NCBI GenBank assembly: GCA_045540055.1
Contig: JAZQGO010000003.1
Location: 26,156 to 90,155, forward strand
Source of the DNA: SIG565 sp045540055
GTDB taxonomy: Bacteria > Bacillota > Clostridia > Oscillospirales > Acutalibacteraceae
DNA: 64,000 bases
Direction of reading: 5' to 3'
Below the pieces are notes generated by a model that searched no databases, was not told the DNA's origin, and was given only the letters and a program-made list of their open reading frames with translations. The position numbers and the translations under genes are program-made. This document shows, piece by piece, positions 33,276 to 41,797 of this stretch; within the stretch, counting starts at the first letter, position 1; each line of letters begins with the position of its first letter.

Positions 33276-34541
33276 TTACTTTATTTTATTTATGACAAGT
33301 CCCGTAATAAGCTTGGGATAGAAATAGGTCGATTTCTGAGGCATTTTTTCGCCTGCGGCGGCAACATCGGCTATTTCGCTGACTCTTGTCGGGTTAAGCA
33401 GGAAGCAGCAGTCGGCACTACTGTCAGCCGCCGCTATGGCATCGTCAAGACTTCTTGTGTAGGTAAGGTTTATCTGCTTTGCCATATTCTCTTTATCGAT
33501 GCCCAGAATCTGCTCTAAAATAAGACTGTGAAGTACCGTTACATCGAGTTGTCTTAACGCCTCGCTCTTATTGGGGAACAGATTATCCATAACCGAGGTG
33601 TCTTTAAGTGTTAAACCGTAGCTTAAAGCACCGTCATAAAATACAAATGCAGTATCGCCCTTGGCATAAGCCGCATCAAGAAAGCTTTCGGCATTATTTT
33701 TTTCGATTTCGATAGCGTCAAAACACCTTTCGCATTTTTTCAGCAGCTCAGCGCTATCAAATTTTGTCAGGTCGCGCACAATTCTGTGTGTCGGGAAAAC
33801 AACCAGACCGTCATTCTCCATATTCACAAGGAACATCATAATATATTCGCTGTTTTCATTTTGTACGCCCTGTTCACGCAGATAGTTTCTGAAGTTAAGC
33901 CCCGTTTCATATCTGTGATGACCGTCGGCAATATAAAGCTTTCTGTCATCAAACTGACGGCAGATTTGTTCGGTCTTTTCGGACTTTTCGGCAATCCAGA
34001 GACTGTGTGTAACACCGTCATCGTCGGTAAAGGTAATGTCGGGTGCACCGCTTGATAATTCGGCAATAAGACGCTGGGTTTCGCCAGTACGGTCATTATA
34101 AAGCGAATATATTTGACTGAAACTGCAGCCCGTCGCATTCAAAAGATTAAAGCGGTCGGTCTTGGCCTTTGACAAGGTTTCCTCGTGGGGTAAAACTATA
34201 CCCTTGCTGAACTCCTCAAGCTTAACATATGCCGTAAAGCCCTTGAAGGCATATTCCACACCCTTTACGCTGAATTTTTCCTCATAAATATAAAGTGCAG
34301 GTGTTGTGTCCTGCGAGAGAACACCGTCGGCCATCCATTTGTTGAGCTTTTCATTGGCTGTAGCGTAATCGGCATCGGCCTGACCGGGCAGCTCAAGGTT
34401 GATTATATTATGCGCATTTTTTGAGTAATACATACCTCTTTCAGCATCGCTTATAATATCATAAGGCGGACAGCAAAGCTCGGCAATATCGCCCGCACCT
34501 TTTGAAAAGCGCAGAGCGCTAAATTCTTTAACTAAAGCCAT
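33276..34541 (-). CDS. DUF1015 family protein
   Basis: 421 residues, the usual length of this family. Typical segments are CCPPYDIISDAER, YSKNAHNIINLELPG, TGFTAYVKL-like FKGFTAYVKLEEF, LPHEETLSKAKTDRFNLL, SQIYSLY, and YIADGHHRYETGLNFRNY. DUF1015 proteins are cytoplasmic and found widely in Clostridia; their reaction is not established to my knowledge. AAAGGAG precedes ATG 34541. Single-gene unit with its own promoter. Confidence 0.9.
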   Translation of the reverse strand: MALVKEFSALRFSKGAGDIAELCCPPYDIISDAERGMYYSKNAHNIINLELPGQADADYATANEKLNKWMADGVLSQDTTPALYIYEEKFSVKGVEYAFKGFTAYVKLEEFSKGIVLPHEETLSKAKTDRFNLLNATGCSFSQIYSLYNDRTGETQRLIAELSSGAPDITFTDDDGVTHSLWIAEKSEKTEQICRQFDDRKLYIADGHHRYETGLNFRNYLREQGVQNENSEYIMMFLVNMENDGLVVFPTHRIVRDLTKFDSAELLKKCERCFDAIEIEKNNAESFLDAAYAKGDTAFVFYDGALSYGLTLKDTSVMDNLFPNKSEALRQLDVTVLHSLILEQILGIDKENMAKQINLTYTRSLDDAIAAADSSADCCFLLNPTRVSEIADVAAAGEKMPQKSTYFYPKLITGLVINKIK

Positions 34542-34570
34542 AAAAACAACTCCTTTAAAACTATAAAATA

Positions 34571-34599
34571 ATTTTATAATACAGTTTTTTAAATGTCAA
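34571..34599 (-). promoter_or_regulatory. Promoter of the DUF1015 gene
   Basis: Minus strand TTGACA (34594-34599), 17 bp, TAAAAT (34571-34576), 30 bp before ATG 34541. Confidence 0.65.
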
Positions 34600-34606
34600 T
34601 AATATC

Positions 34607-34635
34607 TTGTCATATTGGCGGATTTATTGTATAAT
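34607..34635 (+). promoter_or_regulatory. Promoter of the ABC/GldG module
   Basis: TTGTCA (34607-34612), 17-bp spacer, TATAAT (34630-34635), 82 bp upstream of ATG 34717. It starts 8 bp from the divergent DUF1015 promoter, so the two may compete. Confidence 0.75.
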
Positions 34636-34716
34636 CTATATGATTTACAATTTATTTACAAACAACGGCCGAATATTTGGTAAAATCAGTCCGATAAAAA
34701 TTTTGGAGGCAGAAAT

Positions 34717-35700
34717 ATGATAGAAGTATCATCGCTTAGCAAAAGGTACGGAAGCTTCTTGGCGGTAGATGACGTCAGCTTCTCTATTAAAAAGGGTGAG
34801 GTTGTCGGTTTTCTCGGGCCCAACGGTGCGGGTAAGAGTACAATTATGAACATCGTCACAGGCTATCTTTCTCTGACACAGGGCAAGGTTACGGTTGACG
34901 GCTACGACATACTTGAAGAGCCTGAGCAGGCCAAAAGGCGCATAGGCTATCTACCCGAAATACCGCCGCTTTATACAGATATGACGGTTAATGAATATTT
35001 GGGCTTTGTATACGACCTTAAAAAAGTTAAATTCCCTCAAAAGCCGCATATTGATGAGATTCTACGACTTGTAAAGATAGATAATGTTAAGGATAAGTTG
35101 ATATCCAAGCTTTCAAAGGGTTACCGCCAGCGTGTCGGCATAGCGCAGGCGCTTGTAGGAAACCCTGATGTGCTTATTCTTGATGAGCCAACGGTTGGTC
35201 TTGACCCGAAGCAGATAATCGAAATCAGAAATCTTATCGCGCGTCTCGGACAAAATCATACCGTTATTGTTTCATCCCACATTCTTTCTGAAATACAGGC
35301 GGTATGTGAGCGTGTAATTATCATAAACCATGGCAAAATTGTTGCCGATAACACACCTGACGAGCTGTCAAGAGAGCTTTCAAACGACCATTCGGTTGTT
35401 GTTCGTGTCGGCGGTACTGAAGAAGAAATCACAAAAATTCTTAACAGCGTTAAGGATGTGCAGTCGGTAAACTGCTTGGGTCAGAAGGAAAGCGGTACGC
35501 TTGATTTCGTTGTTACACCCAAAACGGGTGCCGACATCCGCCGAGAAATAAGCGAGCGTTTGTCTTCAAGGGGCAAGCATATTATTATGCTGGCATCTAA
35601 TCAGTTAAGTCTTGAGCAGGTATTTATGCGCCTGACATACGATGCTGATGCCGCCGCTCTTGCCGCCGCGGCAAAAAATGCGAAAGGAGACGAAAAATAA
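34717..35700 (+). CDS. ABC transporter ATP-binding protein (GldA-like)
   Basis: 327 residues. Walker A GPNGAGKST near residue 38, signature LSKGYRQRVGIAQAL, Walker B VLILDEPT and switch His in IVSSHILSEIQ make a complete ATPase of the ABC-2 exporter type. About 110 residues after the ATPase core form an accessory domain. The next gene, overlapping by 1 bp, is its permease, followed by a GldG-like protein; this order resembles GldA-GldF-GldG and related NosFY-like systems. Substrate unknown. GGAGG precedes ATG 34717. Confidence 0.93.
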   Translation: MIEVSSLSKRYGSFLAVDDVSFSIKKGEVVGFLGPNGAGKSTIMNIVTGYLSLTQGKVTVDGYDILEEPEQAKRRIGYLPEIPPLYTDMTVNEYLGFVYDLKKVKFPQKPHIDEILRLVKIDNVKDKLISKLSKGYRQRVGIAQALVGNPDVLILDEPTVGLDPKQIIEIRNLIARLGQNHTVIVSSHILSEIQAVCERVIIINHGKIVADNTPDELSRELSNDHSVVVRVGGTEEEITKILNSVKDVQSVNCLGQKESGTLDFVVTPKTGADIRREISERLSSRGKHIIMLASNQLSLEQVFMRLTYDADAAALAAAAKNAKGDEK

Positions 35701-36401
35701 TGGTTGCAGTTTTTAAAAGGGAATTCAAATCATATTTTAACACTCCCATAGGCTTTGTTATCCTTGCAGTTTTCACCTTCTTTTCGGGTATGTTTTTCAG
35801 CGTTATTTATAAGAGCGGTACCCCGAGCGTTGAGGGTGTAATTTCGGTAATGTCGACCATTGCTATATTTGCAACACCCTTTATAACCATGCGACTGCTC
35901 AGTGAAGACCGTCGCCAGAAGGTTGATCAGGTGCTCTTTACCGCCCCCGTTAAGATAACCGCCATTGTTATGGGTAAGTTTTTAGCGGCATTTGCGCTTT
36001 ATGCGTTGGGCTTCTTCACAACCCTTATTTTTCAGTTTATTGTTGCTTCATATGTGTCATTAAATTGGGCTATTTATTTTTATGCTCTGCTCGGTATTTT
36101 ATTACTCGGCGCCGTAATGATTTCAATAGGTATGTTTCTTTCTTCCCTTACCGAAAGTCCCGTTGTTTCAGCGGCACTTACCTTTGCGGTATTCCTCACC
36201 GTTATGCTACTGGGCAGCTTTATAGAAACCAATGACAGCGCAATTCTATCGGCAATAAATTCAGCCATATCGTTTGTTGACCGCTTTTCCAACTTTGTTT
36301 CGGGCGTGTTCAGCTTTAATGATGTATTTTATATGCTGAGTATGTCGGGTGTATTCATTTTCCTGACGGTATGCTCGGTTGCCAAAAGACGTTGGGCTTA
36401 A
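35700..36401 (+). CDS. ABC-2 type permease
   Basis: 233 residues with six membrane helices. FKREFKSYFNTPIGFVILAVF and RLLSEDRRQKVDQVLFTAPVK are the typical N-terminal and first cytoplasmic loop sequences of ABC-2 permeases in GldF-type systems. It should form the channel for the ATPase encoded just upstream. Starts at the TAATG junction of the ATPase gene. Confidence 0.9.
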   Translation: MVAVFKREFKSYFNTPIGFVILAVFTFFSGMFFSVIYKSGTPSVEGVISVMSTIAIFATPFITMRLLSEDRRQKVDQVLFTAPVKITAIVMGKFLAAFALYALGFFTTLIFQFIVASYVSLNWAIYFYALLGILLLGAVMISIGMFLSSLTESPVVSAALTFAVFLTVMLLGSFIETNDSAILSAINSAISFVDRFSNFVSGVFSFNDVFYMLSMSGVFIFLTVCSVAKRRWA

Positions 36402-36416
36402 AGGAGGACGGTTGAA

Positions 36417-38009
36417 ATGAATTTGTTTAAAAAGAAAAATACAGAAAATAATGCCGCCCCCAAGAAGCTTATAAATATCAACGCCCTTAAAAAAGGCGGA
36501 TACCTGACAGCCGTTATTGTTGCGGTGCTGGTAATTGCCGTGTTCTTAAACATCGGCACCTCTTTGCTTGAGCAGCGCGGCTATTTAAAGTTTGATCTGA
36601 CCACTGCCAAGTCGAACACCCTGAGTGACGACAACAAAGAGTTTTTAAAGAAAATTGACAAAGAGGTACAAATCACCGTGCTTTGTACCGAGAGCGAGTA
36701 TGTTTCTACGCTCGGTGAGTATCTTGAGTACTATATGAACATAACCACCGAGGAGGACTATTTTGCACAGACCGTTAAACTGCTTAATCAATATGAAGAG
36801 GTTAACAGCAAAATCAATGTAGATTTCGTTGATTTTTCGGGCACACAGGCTAAGGCTATCCAAGAAAAATACCCCAACGCCTTTATCGGCGACATTTATG
36901 TCGAGGTTGGGGACGAGGACGGTAAAGCCACAAAGCTTGTAAGCTACGATAAGATTTATCCCGTTTCTGACCCAAGCGGCTACGCCTCAATGGGTTACAG
37001 CAGCTACAGTATTGACGGTAATGACCTTGAAACAGGTCTTTCGAGTGCCATAAATGCGCTTGTAAACGGCGAGGACGAGATAATGGGAATTATAAATGCC
37101 CATACCACCTCTGATGCAATTTCTTATTTTGAAGAGTACTATACGTCTCAGCTTGAATATAATGGTTTTTCGACCGTTCAGGTTGAGGGTGCCGTTCTGA
37201 AGGAGATACCAAAAGAGGTTTCGGTGCTTGCTATTGTTGCGCCGAGTGCCGACTATCTTGATTCGGAAATAGAGCTTATTGCCGAGTGGCTTGAAAACGA
37301 CGGCAAGAAGGGACATTCGCTTATCTTCTGTCCGGGCGACTCGATAAGCAATATGCCTAATCTTACCCAGTTCTTAGAGGAATGGGGCATATCCTATGGC
37401 GCCGGATATCTGTATCAGACCGATTCAAATCAGTACTACAGCGACCCGACAATAGTCTACTCATATGTTCACGATAGTGATGTTGCCAATGCCATTAACG
37501 GTACGGCTGGCGGCACCATAATCACTTCGTATAACCTACCGATAGAGGTTACCTTTGAAACCTACGGTACCAAAACTACAAATATAATTTCAAGCACCTC
37601 AGATGCGGCTACGGTGTGCCCGTCAGATGCGGCAGAAGACTGGAAGCCCGGCGCTGCTACTAAAGAAAAATCATACCCAACAATTGTTGTTACAAGCGAT
37701 TCAACAACGGTTGACGGCAAGGTACTGTCGTCTCACGTTGCGGTATTTTCAGCGTTTAATATAATTGCCGATGTCGGTAGCGACAGCTTTATCAATCTTG
37801 ATATTTCTATGAATATCGCAAGATATATTTCGGGAATGGAAAACACTACGCAAAAGCTATTTGTTACACGTACACTCGAGAGCGAATCTTTTGCAGGCGA
37901 GGTCTCAGAAGCGGGCGCTAACGCAATAACGATAATATTCCTTATCGTTCTACCGCTGGCGCTTGTTGCTGTGGGAATTGTCGTCTGGGTAAGAAGGAGA
38001 AAAAGATGA
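36417..38009 (+). CDS. GldG-like ABC transporter auxiliary protein
   Basis: 530 residues with one N-terminal membrane helix (GGYLTAVIVAVLVIAVFLNI), a large extracytoplasmic part, and a C-terminal helix followed by RRRKR. LRFDLTTAK-like YLKFDLTTAKSNTLSDDNKEFLKK and QITVLCTESEY fit the GldG/ABC_transp_aux family. Such proteins work with the ABC ATPase and permease; in Bacteroidetes the set is needed for gliding, but in Firmicutes the role is unknown. GGAGG precedes ATG 36417. Confidence 0.85.
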   Translation: MNLFKKKNTENNAAPKKLININALKKGGYLTAVIVAVLVIAVFLNIGTSLLEQRGYLKFDLTTAKSNTLSDDNKEFLKKIDKEVQITVLCTESEYVSTLGEYLEYYMNITTEEDYFAQTVKLLNQYEEVNSKINVDFVDFSGTQAKAIQEKYPNAFIGDIYVEVGDEDGKATKLVSYDKIYPVSDPSGYASMGYSSYSIDGNDLETGLSSAINALVNGEDEIMGIINAHTTSDAISYFEEYYTSQLEYNGFSTVQVEGAVLKEIPKEVSVLAIVAPSADYLDSEIELIAEWLENDGKKGHSLIFCPGDSISNMPNLTQFLEEWGISYGAGYLYQTDSNQYYSDPTIVYSYVHDSDVANAINGTAGGTIITSYNLPIEVTFETYGTKTTNIISSTSDAATVCPSDAAEDWKPGAATKEKSYPTIVVTSDSTTVDGKVLSSHVAVFSAFNIIADVGSDSFINLDISMNIARYISGMENTTQKLFVTRTLESESFAGEVSEAGANAITIIFLIVLPLALVAVGIVVWVRRRKR

Positions 38010-39583
38010 GTTTTTCCGAAAATGATAACCTTGAATTGAATGAGGATATGCGAGAGAGCGAGTCGACCATATTTGCCGACCCTGCGCACTATAACGATGA
38101 ACCTCGCAGTAAGCCGAAAAAAAGCAGGTTTTCCCCCATTGTTAAGGTGCTTGCGGTGGTGCTGTGTGTCGGCATTGCCGTTGGCGCATATTTCGCAATA
38201 GACAAGCTCGTGCCCGAGCCCGAAGAAAAAGAGGAGGATAGCATCGTAATAGATGTTATAAAGGCATCGTCGGCATATGTTAGAGAGATTAAAATAAAAA
38301 ATGAAAACAGCGAATACCGAATACTGCCCAAGACCACACAGACAGACGGCGAATCCTCAACCGAATGGACGCTTGACGGTGTTGATTCGACATATACAGC
38401 ATCTTCGGCAATCGAGGATGTTGCCGATGCGGTGCTTGACCTCGACGCTGTAAGAGAGATTGCCGACACCTCGGGTGATTTCGGCTTTGATGACCCGTCG
38501 GTTGTCGCCGAGATAGTAGGTGACGGTGAGTCGCTTCAAAGCTATACTGTCACCATTGGGGACGCCGCCCCTGCAGACCTTGGCTGTTATTGCAAGATAT
38601 CGGGAAAGGACGAGGTTTATATAATTAGCAGTGATATTATGCTGACTCTGCAGGCAGATCCGATCGATTTTGCTGTAACTACAGGCTATACGGGTGCTGA
38701 GCAAAACAGTAAAAGCTCCTCCTGCTTTGTTGACGGCGCCATTTCAACCTTTGATTATATAAGTATTTCAGGTGCGCAGTACAATAAGCCGCTTACCATC
38801 AAGCCACAGACCGATGAGTCTATAAATGCGTATTTCTCATATATAATCACAAGCCCCACAAAGCGAATTGCGGATGACGAGCAGGTTGCGGTACTGCTTT
38901 CGTGCTTTGAGTCGGGTATTTCGTCGGTTGGCGCTTACAGCTATAATACAACTGTCGAAAATCTGAAAAAGTACCGCCTTGACAAACCCGATTTTGTGGT
39001 TACAATCAGCCTTAACGGTCAGAAAAACACCTTCAAATTCAGCAAGGTTGACGACCTTTATTGTGCGTTGCTTGATGGCAGCACCAATATGATACACAAA
39101 ATCCCGATTTCGACATTGTCTATCAGCCAAAACAATGTTGAAGACTACTACAGCTCGTTTATCATTCTTGAAACCCTGTCGGGCCTCAGTCAGATGAAGG
39201 TAAAGACACCCGATGGCAAGCAGTACAGCTTTGACCTTAAATACACCGCCGCCGATGCCGAAAATGATATCGAGCAGAAGTATCAGGCATTTTATAAGGG
39301 TAAGGAGCTTGACATAGCTAATTTCAAGCGATATTATCAGAAGCTTATAGCCCTTACGCCGATTTCGTACGAAAACAAAACAGGGCTTAAAACCGCCGCC
39401 ACAATAACGCTGGTACACACAGGCGGCACCGATGATGTGGTGCTGACCTTCAGGAAATATTCGTCGGCACGCTATCAGGTAGAGCTTGACGGTATTCCTA
39501 TGGGACTAATTACGGCAACCGCCTTTAATGAGCTTATGGCGGATACACCCAAAGTCGCAAACGGACAAACGGTAAACGAATAA
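38006..39583 (+). CDS. DUF4340 membrane-anchored protein
   Basis: 525 residues: a cytoplasmic 45-residue tail, one membrane helix (VKVLAVVLCVGIAVGAYFAI), and an extracytoplasmic region with repeated beta-rich DUF4340 units (WTLDGVDSTYTASSAIEDVA; DFGFDDPSVVAEIVGDGES; YTVTIGDAAP). DUF4340 genes often follow GldG-like genes, as here with a 4-bp overlap. The protein may be the external sensor or cargo-interacting part of the ABC module. Last gene before a terminator. Confidence 0.85.
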   Translation: MSFSENDNLELNEDMRESESTIFADPAHYNDEPRSKPKKSRFSPIVKVLAVVLCVGIAVGAYFAIDKLVPEPEEKEEDSIVIDVIKASSAYVREIKIKNENSEYRILPKTTQTDGESSTEWTLDGVDSTYTASSAIEDVADAVLDLDAVREIADTSGDFGFDDPSVVAEIVGDGESLQSYTVTIGDAAPADLGCYCKISGKDEVYIISSDIMLTLQADPIDFAVTTGYTGAEQNSKSSSCFVDGAISTFDYISISGAQYNKPLTIKPQTDESINAYFSYIITSPTKRIADDEQVAVLLSCFESGISSVGAYSYNTTVENLKKYRLDKPDFVVTISLNGQKNTFKFSKVDDLYCALLDGSTNMIHKIPISTLSISQNNVEDYYSSFIILETLSGLSQMKVKTPDGKQYSFDLKYTAADAENDIEQKYQAFYKGKELDIANFKRYYQKLIALTPISYENKTGLKTAATITLVHTGGTDDVVLTFRKYSSARYQVELDGIPMGLITATAFNELMADTPKVANGQTVNE

Positions 39584-39586
39584 CAA

Positions 39587-39614
39587 AAAAGCAGAGCAGA
39601 TTTGCTCTGCTTTT
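39587..39614 (+). terminator. Terminator of the ABC/GldG/DUF4340 operon
   Basis: GCAGAGCA (39591-39598), loop GATT, TGCTCTGC (39603-39610), followed by TTTT and preceded by an A-run. Confidence 0.85.
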
Positions 39615-39651
39615 CTGCTAAAAATAAGCTCAAATTATAATAAATATATAC

Positions 39652-39680
39652 TTTATTTTTTGATATAAGTATGTTATAAT
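39652..39680 (+). promoter_or_regulatory. Possible promoter of lipoprotein and two-component genes
   Basis: TATAAT at 39675-39680 with a poor -35 (TTTATT, 39652-39657) at 17 bp. The position 31 bp before the start supports it. Confidence 0.45.
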
Positions 39681-39711
39681 GAATGATGAATAATTATGTC
39701 ACGAACAAAGG

Positions 39712-41034
39712 ATGGTGAGTCGGGTGAAAAAAAGGATAATTTCTATGATTTTATGCGTAACGATGCTGTTTCTCAGCGGTTGTACGGGTATAGTCGGTGC
39801 GGTAGATGAACTGCTTACACCGCCGCGTCCGTCAGGTGAGCTTTATTTTATACAGCAGGCACTCGACGATTCGGTAAATGAGAAATACACCCTCAAATAT
39901 CCCGTAAGCGGCGACTACCGCTCGGCCTTTGTGCGAAAGGATATTAATGGCGACGGCGAAAACGAGGCTTTTGCCTTCTACAGCACCACAAGCGATAACA
40001 TAGTTACAATGCACGTAAATCTCATTTTAAAGAAAAACGGCGAGTGGACATCGGTCGGCGACTTTAAGTGTGTAGCTACGGGTGTTGATATGGTTGAGTT
40101 TTCGGATATGGACGGCGACGGGGTTTTTGAAATAGTTGTCGGTTGGTCGATTTACGGCTCGGTTGATAAGAGTGTCGGCGTATATACCGTTAAAAACAAC
40201 GTTTTTGCACAGCGCATAATTGAAAGCTATACCCGATTCCTTTGCCGAGATATTGACGGCGACAAAAAGAGTGATTTATTCCTCACGTACATTGATGCGG
40301 CTAATCAGCGTGCCATTGCAAAGCTTATAAAGCTTAGCGACAAGGGCACCGAAGAGATAGGCTCGTGTGAGCTTGACGGCAAGGTTACGGCTCATTCTGC
40401 CCCTATAGTGTCAAAGCTGCTCGGTGGCGAGACCGCCATTTATATCGATGCGGTCAAGGGCGACGGAATGATAACCGAGGTGCTTGGCGTGTCTAACGGC
40501 AAAATGTACAATGCGCTTGAAAATCAAAAGGGTGGCTCGGTAATGTCGACCTATCGTGCGTCGGGCGTTTCGATAATGGATATTGACTCTGACGGCGTTT
40601 ATGAAATACCGCTGCTTGAGCTTATAACACAGGGCGGCGGCATTGGTGACGATGTTTACAAGACCTATTGGTATGCATATGACGGCGAATATCTTGTGCT
40701 GAAATGCGCCGCCATTATGAACTATGCTGATGGCTGGTATATCGAGATCCCTGAAAAATGGGAGGATCGCATAACCGTAATACGCGACACCGCCAATCGA
40801 GAGCGAATATTTATGCGTATTGATGAAGAAACGGGTAATTCGGCAGAGGTTGTGCTGAAGATCCGCGTTGTGCCGATTGCAACACCAATAGAAAGCATTA
40901 CAAGTTTCGGCTTTGAGACTTTTGAAATAACACGCAACGAGGAATATTATTTTGCGGCATCATATAACCAAATGAGTCTTCCCGAAAGTCTTACAAAACA
41001 AGAAATTACTGATATGTTTAAACTAATCAAATAA
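39712..41034 (+). CDS. Lipoprotein with FG-GAP/calcium-loop repeats
   Basis: 440 residues. A signal peptide ends in the lipobox LFLSGC, so the protein is expected to be membrane-tethered outside the cell. Four acidic loops of the EF-hand-like DxDxDG type recur: DINGDGENEAF, DMDGDGVFEI, DIDGDKKSDLF and DIDSDGVYEI, as in FG-GAP/VCBS beta-propeller repeats; calcium binding is likely. It is 16 bp upstream of a response regulator gene and may be an accessory sensor of that system. The start may be ATG 39712 or GTG 39724. Confidence 0.8.
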   Translation: MVSRVKKRIISMILCVTMLFLSGCTGIVGAVDELLTPPRPSGELYFIQQALDDSVNEKYTLKYPVSGDYRSAFVRKDINGDGENEAFAFYSTTSDNIVTMHVNLILKKNGEWTSVGDFKCVATGVDMVEFSDMDGDGVFEIVVGWSIYGSVDKSVGVYTVKNNVFAQRIIESYTRFLCRDIDGDKKSDLFLTYIDAANQRAIAKLIKLSDKGTEEIGSCELDGKVTAHSAPIVSKLLGGETAIYIDAVKGDGMITEVLGVSNGKMYNALENQKGGSVMSTYRASGVSIMDIDSDGVYEIPLLELITQGGGIGDDVYKTYWYAYDGEYLVLKCAAIMNYADGWYIEIPEKWEDRITVIRDTANRERIFMRIDEETGNSAEVVLKIRVVPIATPIESITSFGFETFEITRNEEYYFAASYNQMSLPESLTKQEITDMFKLIK

Positions 41035-41050
41035 CCTTAAGGAGAGTTTT

Positions 41051-41755
41051 ATGAAAAGAATTCTTATAGTTGAGGATGAGGTCGCAATTCGCGAATTTGA
41101 AGCAATAAATCTTAACCGTGTCGGCTATACAACGGTTGCGGCAGGCTCGGGCGAAGAGGCGCTTGATATATTTGACAGCGACCCTCAGGGCTTCGATATC
41201 GCATTGCTCGATATATCAATGCCGGGTATGGATGGCTTCACACTTTGTAAGGAGCTGCGCGCACGCTCAAAGTCGCTCGGTATTATTATGCTGACGGCAC
41301 GCACTCAGGAAATGGATAAGATAAGCGGTCTTATGCTGGGCGCTGACGACTACATAACCAAGCCGTTTAACCCTACCGAGCTGCTTGCGCGTGTTGACTC
41401 GCTCTATCGACGGGTTGAATATAATAATTCGGTAACTGCGCCTGCCAACAGCGACGAAATAAGCCTCGGCGAATTTACGCTTAATATCCGCCGTCGCACC
41501 CTCTCTAAAAAAGAGCAGAATATTGAACTGACTCAGGTTGAGTTTCAGATTATTGAATATTTTTTCACCAATCCAGACACCGTGCTTGAGCGTACCGATA
41601 TTCTCAACAAGGTTTGGGGAAGCGCATATTTCGGCGAAGAAAAGATAGTCGATGTAAACATTCGCAGATTGCGTATGAAGATTGAGGATGAGCCTTCTAA
41701 CCCTAAGCATCTTGTAACGGTTTGGGGCATGGGCTATAAGTGGAAGATCGATTAG
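41051..41755 (+). CDS. OmpR/PhoB-type response regulator
   Basis: 234 residues. Receiver domain with acidic pair Glu8-Asp9, phospho-acceptor Asp54 (IALLDISMPGMDG), Thr82 and Lys104 (DYITKPF); winged-helix DNA-binding domain from about residue 130 (TQVEFQIIEYFFTNPDTVLER; VDVNIRRLRMKIEDEP; VWGMGYKW). Works with the histidine kinase at 41798. GGAG precedes ATG 41051. Confidence 0.95.
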   Translation: MKRILIVEDEVAIREFEAINLNRVGYTTVAAGSGEEALDIFDSDPQGFDIALLDISMPGMDGFTLCKELRARSKSLGIIMLTARTQEMDKISGLMLGADDYITKPFNPTELLARVDSLYRRVEYNNSVTAPANSDEISLGEFTLNIRRRTLSKKEQNIELTQVEFQIIEYFFTNPDTVLERTDILNKVWGSAYFGEEKIVDVNIRRLRMKIEDEPSNPKHLVTVWGMGYKWKID

Positions 41756-41797
41756 GGTTCAGGATTTATGATTTAGGATTTAGGAAGGAGGAGCTGT

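Noticed and set aside
38837..39418. A 193-residue minus-strand open frame
   Set aside because: Antisense to the DUF4340 gene; caused by the codon bias of the sense frame.
41756..41797. GATTTAGGATTTAGG direct repeats before the kinase gene as a mobile-element scar
   Set aside because: Too short and simple; probably replication slippage in the spacer.
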